Source: an uncultured Umboniibacter sp. (lineage in GTDB: Bacteria; Pseudomonadota; Gammaproteobacteria; Pseudomonadales; DSM-25080). Taken from it: a stretch of DNA of 64,000 nt. Below the pieces are notes generated by a model that did not search any database, had not been told where the DNA came from, and worked only from the letters and a program-made list of their open reading frames with translations. The stretch covers positions 18,117-82,116 of the forward strand of contig NZ_CANMGY010000011.1 in assembly GCF_947497555.1 (NCBI RefSeq). Reading direction: 5' to 3'. This document shows positions 36,663-44,304 of the stretch, piece after piece (position 1 is the stretch's first letter; each line of letters opens with the position of its first letter). The position numbers and the translations under genes are program-made.

Positions 36663-37652
36663 TTACGCGGTCACCTGAACTACCACACAGCCGCCGAAGC
36701 CACCTTGCTCAATCAGTTCGTTAGACTTAACCATCTCACTGAACGGAAGGTTATGGGCAATGCGGTGCTTGAGTTTACCTTCGCTCAACATTCGCTGAGT
36801 ATCGGCAATAGCGTGCATCTTAGCTTCTTCAGGCATGGCGTAAACAATGACCATGCGAAGCGTTAGGTCCATGAACATCATCTGAATGAACGGCAGCTGG
36901 GGTTCTTTAACTTGTGTAGAGGAGTAGGTGGCAATGACACCATTAATCTTGAGGCACTTAAGTACCTCGGGAAGGTTGGCACCAAATTCCACATCCACAA
37001 CGCGATCAACTTTCTCACCACCCAAGGCTGTTACCACAGCTTCGCCCCAATTGGCTTCGCGGTGATTCACCACCAAGTCAGCGCCCACTTCCTTACAGGT
37101 AGCTTCATCCGCGGGGTTTGAAGCGGTAGCCACAACCTTGGCGCCCGCTGCCTTGGCCCACTGGATAGCGTAGTAACCAACGCGACCAGCGCCGCCGGTG
37201 ACGAGGATGGTCTTGCCAGCGACATCGCCGTCGGCATGCACACAGCGGTGGGCCGTCATGACAGGAATGCCAATCAGTGCGCCCACTTCCATTGGGGCTT
37301 CGTCTGGTAATGTGGGGGCTCGGCTGCTCTCAATGGCAATGTACTCCGCGGCGGTGCCGAGTAGACGTCCGTACTGACCTTGGTATACAAACACTCGCTC
37401 ACCAATGCGCGAGGCATCAACACCTTCGCCGACTGCTTCAATAACGCCCGACCCATCTGAGTTAGGAATAACGTGACCATTATCAAGCAAGTTTGGGAAG
37501 GCGCCAGCGCGCTTCTTCACATCCGACGGGTTCGGGCAGGTATATTCCAATTTGACGAGTACTTCGCCAGCACCGGGGGTAGGCTTTTCCTGCTCACCGA
37601 TGATCAGTGTATCCGCAGCTGTTCCAAATGATTCAAACCATGCAGCTTTCAT
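36663..37652 (-). CDS. Zinc-type alcohol dehydrogenase / NADPH:quinone oxidoreductase-like protein (MDR family)
   Basis: A 329-residue medium-chain dehydrogenase/reductase. GNVIPNSD-type substrate loop (GHVIPNSDGSGVIEAVGEGV) and ILVTGGAGRVGYYAIQWAKAAGAKVVATAS (NADPH-binding Rossmann) are visible. The structural-zinc cysteines of alcohol dehydrogenases are missing, pointing to the quinone-oxidoreductase branch that reduces enones or quinones. A TAGGAG lies six bases before ATG. It is followed four bases later by the carboxylesterase. Confidence 0.87.
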   Translation of the reverse strand: MKAAWFESFGTAADTLIIGEQEKPTPGAGEVLVKLEYTCPNPSDVKKRAGAFPNLLDNGHVIPNSDGSGVIEAVGEGVDASRIGERVFVYQGQYGRLLGTAAEYIAIESSRAPTLPDEAPMEVGALIGIPVMTAHRCVHADGDVAGKTILVTGGAGRVGYYAIQWAKAAGAKVVATASNPADEATCKEVGADLVVNHREANWGEAVVTALGGEKVDRVVDVEFGANLPEVLKCLKINGVIATYSSTQVKEPQLPFIQMMFMDLTLRMVIVYAMPEEAKMHAIADTQRMLSEGKLKHRIAHNLPFSEMVKSNELIEQGGFGGCVVVQVTA

Positions 37653-37782
37653 GTGTCGCTCCTAAATAGTGTCATTGGCGGCGTTGACGTTGCCGCCCAG
37701 TACTTAAAAAATTGGTGCTCTCGCTTTCTGTAAAGCCAAAGCGTTATCTCAGACTTAGCAAAGTTAGCTAAGCGTCGGCAAA

Positions 37783-38583
37783 CTATGGCTCTAAGAAGTT
37801 TGAGAGGCCTTCGGTATGGCCGTCTACCGCAATAGATTGTCCGGATATCGACTTGCCCATGTCGCTCGCTAAAAATAGCGCCGTATTGGCAATGTCGTCG
37901 GCTTCGACAAACAAGCGCATTGAGCTCTGGCGCTGATAAACCGTGCGGATCTCGTTTGTGGTCATGCCTCGTCCGGCGGCATCGCGTTCGATCACACCTT
38001 CAATGCGGGGACCGTTGACACTGCCAGGGCAAATAGCATTAACGCGAATTTTGTTAACGCCGAGCTCCATAGCCCAAGTTTTAGTTAAGCCTAGAACAGC
38101 CCACTTGGCGGCGGTATAGGGTCCGCGCATGGGAAAGCCAAACAGCGCCGCGTTGGAGGCAATGTTAATCATGGCGCCGCCTTTCGCTTTCATGAGAGGC
38201 GTTGCTTCCTTAGTAACATAAAAAATACTATTGAGGTCAATGGCGATGGTTTTATCCCATTCGTCGGGGTCCATGTCTTCGACCGATGCGGTTGGCCCAG
38301 CGATCCCGGCATTATTGATCAGTACGTCAAGATGACCGAAGCGCGTTGCGATACCTTCGAACATCGTTTTAACCTGTTGATAGTCGCTCACGTCAACCAC
38401 GTCACCCGTTGCATTAGGGTGTGAGGCGATAAAATCCGCTACGCCTTGCTCATTAATGTCGCACACGTGGACTAAGCAGTCCTGAGCGAGAAAGCGCTTT
38501 GCCATAGTCAAGCCGATGCCCGAGGCACCCGCCGAGATAAAAACCGTACTACCAGCGGATAGTCCCGGTACTCGTGGTTCCAT
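37783..38583 (-). CDS. Short-chain dehydrogenase/reductase (SDR)
   Basis: A classical SDR of 266 residues. FISAGASGIGLTMAK is the cofactor loop, LINNAGIAG the NNAG motif, and MINIASNAALFGFPMRGPYTAAKWA holds the catalytic Ser-Tyr-Lys. The C-terminal ISGQSIAVDGHTEG is the usual end. It oxidises or reduces an alcohol/ketone; the substrate is unknown. It is 64 bases downstream of the TonB receptor, across a terminator, and 130 bases before the dehydrogenase gene, so it may have its own promoter or depend on read-through. Confidence 0.92.
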   Translation of the reverse strand: MEPRVPGLSAGSTVFISAGASGIGLTMAKRFLAQDCLVHVCDINEQGVADFIASHPNATGDVVDVSDYQQVKTMFEGIATRFGHLDVLINNAGIAGPTASVEDMDPDEWDKTIAIDLNSIFYVTKEATPLMKAKGGAMINIASNAALFGFPMRGPYTAAKWAVLGLTKTWAMELGVNKIRVNAICPGSVNGPRIEGVIERDAAGRGMTTNEIRTVYQRQSSMRLFVEADDIANTALFLASDMGKSISGQSIAVDGHTEGLSNFLEP

Positions 38584-38605
38584 ATGTGAACTCCTAAAAT
38601 GTAGT

Positions 38606-38630
38606 AAAAAGGGCGCCGGGACCGGCGCCC
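38606..38630 (-). terminator. Terminator after the TonB-dependent receptor (minus strand)
   Basis: GGGCGCCGG (38611-38619) and CCGGCGCCC (38622-38630) form a perfect 9-bp GC stem. On the minus strand it is followed by five T (38606-38610). It should make the receptor transcript end before the SDR gene in most cases. Confidence 0.85.
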
Positions 38631-38647
38631 TTGATCAGTCTTTCGAC

Positions 38648-41032
38648 TTATTCAAAGCGCATCTTGAAGCGAACACCAATCGTACGAGGACGGTTAGTGG
38701 TAATCGACGTATCGTAACTGCTGGTGAAACGTGTGATTTCTGCACGCTCATCCGTTGCGTTATTGATAAAGGCTTCAACACCCCAAGCATCGGTTTCAAC
38801 ACCAGCGGTTAGATTCAGGTTGTCATAACCCGCCTGAATTTGACGCTGATCCATAGTGGTGTCACCACCGGCATACTTAAAGATATCATTATAGCTTTGA
38901 TCCACATTGGCGTAAGCCATCTGTATGTGAGACTCAAAACCCATCATTGGGAATTCGTAACGAGCAGCGAAATTCCACTTCACATCAGGAACATGCGGAA
39001 GCGCCGTGCCCGATGGTGAAGAATTGCCGCCAATGACAAAATCTTCAGCAAAGGAAGCGTCGTTGTAAGCCATTGCACCCGAAAGCGTTAGGCCGTCAAC
39101 TGGGATCCAGGTTAAATCTGTCTCAAGACCTTGGATTTCCGCTTCGCCCACATTAAGCGTTAGGCCAACTGGCGAGCCAAAGCTTGAATCGAACTTAGTG
39201 AACTGCATATCTTCCCAGTCCATGCTATAGAAAGCACCGTTCCAACGAACCGTGTTACCAGCCCAAGAGCTCTTCCAACCGAATTCCATGTTAGTCAGGA
39301 AATCCGCCTTATAGGTACGCTCGACGATCGGCGTCTCGTCACGGTTGATACCGCCAGGACGATAGCCTTCAGACCAAGTTACGAATAGGTTGACGTTGTC
39401 AGTGAGGTCATACGCAACATTGAATTTTTTCAGTACATCTGAATCGCTCACTGAAGAATCAACATTGATAATTGGGAAACCCGGAGCGATAACACCGTAG
39501 CCGGAAACACCCGATAATGAGCTTTCGGTATCGAAGTAGCGAAGACCCATAGTTGCCGTTAGTTTGTCGGTTAGGTCGTAGGAAAGCTCACCAAACACCG
39601 CAGTTTGCTTATCATTACGAACCTGATCGGTAAGATACCAAAGATTTGCTTTGTCTAGCTGAACGAAGTCAGGTCCTTGCGCCATGCCAGGCTGAATCCA
39701 CTCTTGACGGTAGGTGTGATCACTGTCTTCATAGTAAACTCCCACGCTGTAGTTCAACGGACCTTCAGAGTTAGACACTAAACGCAATTCGTGCGTGCTA
39801 CGGTCATACTGGTTGTCTTCTTCGTACATGATGTTGTTGCTAGTACACGGTGCTGTAGCAGTGCCGTAGTACTCACAGCTATAGTACTGAATCCAGCTAG
39901 TTGAGTAGTAGTCGGCGTAGGCCGAGTAATCGTTGTTGTACTCAACTTCACGGTCAAGTAGAGAGCCCGCGTAAGTAGCGGTCGCAAAACCAAGATCACC
40001 TTCTGCGACAAGAGAGAACTGCGTGAACTGATCAACACTGCTGTCATCATTGAAGCGCTGAATCTCAAGATCGCCAACCTGGCCATTTGGATTTTCTGGA
40101 TCATGGAACCAAACACCCTCAGTTTCTTGCTTCTGGGTAATCGCACTAGCGGTTACTGTCCAGCTGTCGTTGAGGTCAACTTTAAGTGCTGCACGAGCGC
40201 CAGTGTTGGTTAGATCATTAAAGTCTTCTTCAATGCGGTCAGTGTTGTCTTCAACAACCATAGGCATTTCTGGGTTGAAGAGGGCGTACGTGCGTTCGCC
40301 GTAGACGTTATCGATGTAACCGCCGTCTTCTTTATTCCAGCCGACAAGGCGAATTGCTGCACTTTCAGATAGTGGAATATTGACAAAACCTTCTACCGAG
40401 TAGCTGTCTTCGCCACTATCAGTGTTGGCGTAGCTGACATCGAAGCCACCCTCAAATTGGGTGGTGTCTGGCTGATTAGTAATGATACGCAAGGTACCAC
40501 CCTGAGACGATGCACCGAAGAATGTGCCCTGTGGACCGGCTAGTGCTTCAACACGCGCAACATCGTAAACGTGAACGTCTAAGTTACGACCAATAGCCGT
40601 AACTGGCTGCTCATCCAAGTAGATCGCTACGCTCGGGTGTTGACCCGACGCATTGCCGTCACCACCATCCGATGCGCCACGCATGTATACCTGAGCTAAG
40701 CCTGGGCCTGCAGACTGATAGCTTAGGTTAGGTAGCATCAGTGCGTAGTCATTGAAGTTGCTAACGCCTTGGTCTTCCAAATCGCGAGCACTGAGTGCTT
40801 GAACGCTGATTGGTACATCCTGAAGGCTCTCAGTTCGCTTTCGCGCGGTAACGAGAACTTCTTCAATAGCGGTAGCTTGAGCGGCAACCGGTGCTTCAGT
40901 CTGTGCGAAGGCGGCTGTACTCGCCACGGCGGCACTGATACCAATAGCAAGGTCTTTGCGTTTCAGTTGAGTATTTAGAGCGCGACTTAGGGCCTTATTG
41001 GCCTCGCGACGCGGCAAGCGAGGGTTATTCAT
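38648..41032 (-). CDS. TonB-dependent outer-membrane receptor
   Basis: A 794-residue receptor. A signal-like segment (residues 26-44, ending AFA) precedes a TonB box region (IEEVLVTARKR, 56-66), the plug domain (LQDVPISVQALSARDL to about 190, with YMRGASDGG and GPQGTFFG) and a 22-strand barrel ending in RFKMRFE. It imports a substrate too large or rare for porins, using TonB energy. Residues 365-409 form a striking loop with eleven tyrosines, several acidic residues and two cysteines. The neighbours suggest uptake of an ester or related compound. Confidence 0.93.
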   Translation of the reverse strand: MNNPRLPRREANKALSRALNTQLKRKDLAIGISAAVASTAAFAQTEAPVAAQATAIEEVLVTARKRTESLQDVPISVQALSARDLEDQGVSNFNDYALMLPNLSYQSAGPGLAQVYMRGASDGGDGNASGQHPSVAIYLDEQPVTAIGRNLDVHVYDVARVEALAGPQGTFFGASSQGGTLRIITNQPDTTQFEGGFDVSYANTDSGEDSYSVEGFVNIPLSESAAIRLVGWNKEDGGYIDNVYGERTYALFNPEMPMVVEDNTDRIEEDFNDLTNTGARAALKVDLNDSWTVTASAITQKQETEGVWFHDPENPNGQVGDLEIQRFNDDSSVDQFTQFSLVAEGDLGFATATYAGSLLDREVEYNNDYSAYADYYSTSWIQYYSCEYYGTATAPCTSNNIMYEEDNQYDRSTHELRLVSNSEGPLNYSVGVYYEDSDHTYRQEWIQPGMAQGPDFVQLDKANLWYLTDQVRNDKQTAVFGELSYDLTDKLTATMGLRYFDTESSLSGVSGYGVIAPGFPIINVDSSVSDSDVLKKFNVAYDLTDNVNLFVTWSEGYRPGGINRDETPIVERTYKADFLTNMEFGWKSSWAGNTVRWNGAFYSMDWEDMQFTKFDSSFGSPVGLTLNVGEAEIQGLETDLTWIPVDGLTLSGAMAYNDASFAEDFVIGGNSSPSGTALPHVPDVKWNFAARYEFPMMGFESHIQMAYANVDQSYNDIFKYAGGDTTMDQRQIQAGYDNLNLTAGVETDAWGVEAFINNATDERAEITRFTSSYDTSITTNRPRTIGVRFKMRFE

Positions 41033-41232
41033 TTAGTAGTCTCCAGAATCGTTCTTATAGTTATTGAATAATGGAGGTCGAATCCACAATGAAGCGGATA
41101 CATCACGACCCTGCTAGGAATTAGCAGTGTTTCCATATTCAATGGCATTGCATACGGTAAAGCAAACGAGGAAAATTCGCCTATAGGTGAGATAATTTCA
41201 CCTTTTTTACCGGTGCAAATTGGGAATAGAAA

Positions 41233-41250
41233 GCCATTTTATAAAATGGC
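41233..41250 (-). terminator. Palindromic hairpin at the end of the TPR-sulfotransferase gene
   Basis: GCCATTTTATAAAATGGC is a perfect palindrome overlapping the gene's stop codon (41239-41241). On the minus strand it is followed by TTTCTATT. Termination here would separate the sulfotransferase transcript from the receptor downstream. Confidence 0.55.
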
Positions 41251-43245
41251 CTTCTCATAACTTTTGATGGTAGGTGCAAGTAGGTCTTGGAGGGGGGTGA
41301 GCGCCTCGTTGTACTCTTTCCACAACGCAACGGCACTGGTGTAGATGGGTTGGCGAACCTGTTCAGAGCTAGCCGTTCTAACGGATCTTTCAGTCTGATG
41401 AAAATTCACGCAAGCCTCTTCATAACTTAGATGGCAATATGCTAATAGCTTTCTAATTTCATTTTCAGTGTCATTCACCATATTTTCATAACATACGCGG
41501 TGAATTCTCCCAGGTAACACTTCGTCAAAGTGTGACATAAGTTGCACGTAGTCTTGGTAGTAACGGCCAATATCTTCAAGGCGATAGCTAAATCGCTGCC
41601 CTGAAGCGAACAGCTGCTTGTAGCCACCAAAGCAGGCCGCCATAGGGTGGCGACGGGCATCGATAATTTTGGCGTTTGGCAAAATAAGCTGAATTAAGCC
41701 AATGTGGGCGAAGTTATTGGGCATCTTATCAATGAAGAAGGGGGCGTTGCCGCGTTGAGCCACGGCACGCTGCAAATACTCTTCGCCCAGTTTTAGACGA
41801 TCTTCGGCGCTAAGCTCGGCCAGGATTTCTGGGTAGTTAGAGGCGTCGGTCTTTTTCTTCCGTCCGGCTAATCGTCGCGCCATGGCGATGATATCAGGCA
41901 GCTCCTTGGTGCCATCCACTTGGCTGTGCGAGGCGAGAATCTGTTCAATCAGCGTTGAGCCAGAACGTGGCAGACCGACAACAAAAATAGGGTCGGGGCG
42001 CTGACAGCCGAGCGAGGTGTCGGCAAATAACGCTGGCGTACAGGTGTTGATAGAACGTTGGGTGTCCGCGTGGTTGGCATCGGCGCTGTAGCGTTCAATC
42101 ACCGCTTTGATGTTATTGCCCTTCTCATAATAGTCAAATGACCGCTTGAACTCCTTTCGATCCTCATAGGCTTTACCCAGGGCAAAGGCAAGGTGATAGG
42201 CATCGTCACGAGAGAGTTTGCCACCGTTAGCAAGACCGTGCATTTGAGCGAGGAGCTCGTCGCTAAATTTGAATACTTTCATATTTGCCAAGCTCCAGTA
42301 GGCCTCACCGAGATTTGGATTGAGCTTGATGGTTTCTAGGTAGGCGGCAATTGCCTCATCTTGTTTGCCAATGGTTTTGTGCGTGTGGCCAAGGCTCATG
42401 ACTATATTGGATTGTACAGGGTAGTGTTCAATGAGGTAGTTATAGGTAAGTACCGCTTCCTCGAGCTCCCCCAACTGAGCCTGTGCGGCAGCTTTTAGGG
42501 TGAGGTAGGTAGGATTTACATTGTCGTTTTTCTCTAGGACGGCAATTTGTTCCAGCGCTTCCTGCGGTCGCTGCCTGCCAAGCAAAGCGCTTGCATAGTT
42601 CAACCGAGCAAGGTGAAAGTCCGGTGCCAGCTCTAGTGCTCGTTCGAGCAGTTTTTCCGCATCGTTGTAGAGTTTCAGCTTGATCGCAATTTCGGCTAGG
42701 AGGCGAATCGCGGAGACATCCGTAGGGTGGTTTTTTAGATAGTTACGGACCTTTTGCTCGGCCTCGGCGATGCGGCGAGCATTAAAGTCCTGCATGGCTT
42801 CTACTAGCTCAGGAGCCTGTGATGAATGCTGAAGTTGTTGATGCAGTGCGGCGCGGCTGGCGTCTTCGTTACCCAAGGCACCATGGGCGTTGGCAAGGCC
42901 TTGCCAGGCGGCGGACAGTGACGCATCCAGTTGGGTGGCTGTTGCCAAATGCGTCACAGCGGCTTCGAATTCGCCCAAATGCGCTAAGCACAACCCCAGT
43001 TCCTGCTGGGCGAGCGCAAATTTGGGCTGTTGGCGAACAACCTGCGCTAAGTGCTGTTGAGCTTCACTGTTACGCTGCTGTTTACGCAGTGCGGTACCAA
43101 GTACGCGCAGTGCATTAATATCACCCGGGACCACTACCAGAATCTCCCTGGCTTGCTCTTCGGCCAAGGTGAATTGGTTATTATCTATCAACGATTGCGC
43201 ATGAAAAACGGCTTCTTTTAGGTTTTGGGTTTGCGCGTTGCTCAT
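41239..43245 (-). CDS. TPR-repeat sulfotransferase (paralogue A)
   Basis: A 668-residue cytoplasmic protein. Residues 1 to about 375 are tetratricopeptide repeats, a protein-binding scaffold. Residues 418-668 are a sulfotransferase with VGLPRSGSTLIEQILASHS (PAPS loop at 424-431), IDKMPNNFAHIGLI and DARRHPMAACFGGYKQLFA. TPR-plus-sulfotransferase proteins often act on peptides or proteins, but small-molecule acceptors are possible. It is homologous to the protein at 44305 across its length (both end in TASSEQVRQPIYTSA). It is divergent from the LysR gene. Confidence 0.9.
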   Translation of the reverse strand: MSNAQTQNLKEAVFHAQSLIDNNQFTLAEEQAREILVVVPGDINALRVLGTALRKQQRNSEAQQHLAQVVRQQPKFALAQQELGLCLAHLGEFEAAVTHLATATQLDASLSAAWQGLANAHGALGNEDASRAALHQQLQHSSQAPELVEAMQDFNARRIAEAEQKVRNYLKNHPTDVSAIRLLAEIAIKLKLYNDAEKLLERALELAPDFHLARLNYASALLGRQRPQEALEQIAVLEKNDNVNPTYLTLKAAAQAQLGELEEAVLTYNYLIEHYPVQSNIVMSLGHTHKTIGKQDEAIAAYLETIKLNPNLGEAYWSLANMKVFKFSDELLAQMHGLANGGKLSRDDAYHLAFALGKAYEDRKEFKRSFDYYEKGNNIKAVIERYSADANHADTQRSINTCTPALFADTSLGCQRPDPIFVVGLPRSGSTLIEQILASHSQVDGTKELPDIIAMARRLAGRKKKTDASNYPEILAELSAEDRLKLGEEYLQRAVAQRGNAPFFIDKMPNNFAHIGLIQLILPNAKIIDARRHPMAACFGGYKQLFASGQRFSYRLEDIGRYYQDYVQLMSHFDEVLPGRIHRVCYENMVNDTENEIRKLLAYCHLSYEEACVNFHQTERSVRTASSEQVRQPIYTSAVALWKEYNEALTPLQDLLAPTIKSYEKAIL

Positions 43246-43325
43246 AGTGAATCCCTGTGTTTACGGCGTTGTTGATTAAATTGAGAACAGCTATGTTGAC
43301 ATGGCAACTGCAAATGTTCAAACTC

Positions 43326-43353
43326 TTGTAGTCAAGTTTTATTCACCTATAAA
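43326..43353 (+). promoter_or_regulatory. Promoter-like sequence before the LysR gene
   Basis: TTGTAG (43326-43331) and TATAAA (43348-43353) are 16 bases apart and point to the LysR gene at 43382. The 136-base divergent gap probably also holds the leftward promoter of the TPR-sulfotransferase and LysR binding sites. Confidence 0.35.
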
Positions 43354-43381
43354 TCTAATAATAACGAGTTAAGGTTGAATT

Positions 43382-44296
43382 ATGCGTAAACGTTTACCTC
43401 CGTTAACCGCGTTAAAAAGTTTTGAAGCAGCGGCGCGATTAGGCTCATTTAAGGATGCTGCGGCCGAGCTGTTTGTGTCGCACTCAGCCATTAGTCACCA
43501 GGTTAAATTACTGGAGAACTATTTAGATATAAGTCTGTTCGAGCGCAAGGCCAGAGCGGTCCACCTCACAAAATCCGGAAAGGCCTACTACCCGATTATT
43601 CGCGAAGCCTTCGACCGAATTGCCGAGGGTACCGAACTCATTCTTAAGCCGAAGGACCACGATATTCTCACTGTTCAGCTCTATAGTACGTTCGCTATTC
43701 GCTGGATGATTCCCCGGTTACCTGAGTTCAACGCGGCCTATCCCAATATTAAGATACGCTTGAATACATCTCAGGTGGACGTGGACTTTAGCCACGACGA
43801 TGTAGACGTCTGCGTCATGATTGGTCAGCGGGTTAGCGAGGATCTTCACTATGACTATTTATTTACCTCCGAGATGTTTCCCGTTGCCTCACCGAAGTTG
43901 ATTGCCGAGCACCAGTTGACGGAGCCGAATGATTTAGTGGGTTGCCCCATCTTACAGGTGCATCCTTCGCCCCATGATTGGTCAATTTGGTTAGAGGATC
44001 ATGGTGTGACGGATATTGACTCATCGGAAGGTCTGCAGTTCGACAGCTACGACCATGCGCTATCAACCGCTATGCAGGGTTTAGGTGTGGCGCTAGGAAT
44101 GCAGCCCTACGTGGATAAAGATTTGCGCTCTGGCATGTTGCGGGAAATCTTCCCTGGTCAGCGTTCTCGAGCTGGTGGCGACTGGTATGCGGTATGTAGG
44201 CATGAACGTATGAACGATGAAAAAATTCGCCTCTTCAGAGCATGGTTGCTTGAAGCGTTGGCGCAAGATTCTCAGTTGCAGCCATTGATGGCATAG
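43382..44296 (+). CDS. LysR-family transcription regulator, GcvA-like
   Basis: A 304-residue regulator. The winged helix-turn-helix is at the N-terminus (LPPLTALKSFEAAARLGSFKDAAAELFVSHSAISHQVKLLENYL), as in GcvA and AmpR-like proteins. The rest is the effector-binding domain (YPNIKIRLNTSQ, DVDVCVMIG). It is divergent from paralogue A of the TPR-sulfotransferases and lies only eight bases before paralogue B, so it likely controls both. The effector is unknown. Confidence 0.92.
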   Translation: MRKRLPPLTALKSFEAAARLGSFKDAAAELFVSHSAISHQVKLLENYLDISLFERKARAVHLTKSGKAYYPIIREAFDRIAEGTELILKPKDHDILTVQLYSTFAIRWMIPRLPEFNAAYPNIKIRLNTSQVDVDFSHDDVDVCVMIGQRVSEDLHYDYLFTSEMFPVASPKLIAEHQLTEPNDLVGCPILQVHPSPHDWSIWLEDHGVTDIDSSEGLQFDSYDHALSTAMQGLGVALGMQPYVDKDLRSGMLREIFPGQRSRAGGDWYAVCRHERMNDEKIRLFRAWLLEALAQDSQLQPLMA

Positions 44297-44304
44297 GGGG
44301 CTAT

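Noticed and set aside
39778..40146. A 122-residue antisense-frame protein inside the TonB receptor
   Set aside because: It lies on the same strand in another frame, is low-complexity and is explained by the receptor's Tyr/Asp-rich codons.
41185..41208. Hairpin with a six-T run in the receptor-sulfotransferase gap
   Set aside because: The T-run is on the plus strand, but both flanking genes run leftward and no rightward gene enters it, so it was not called as a terminator.
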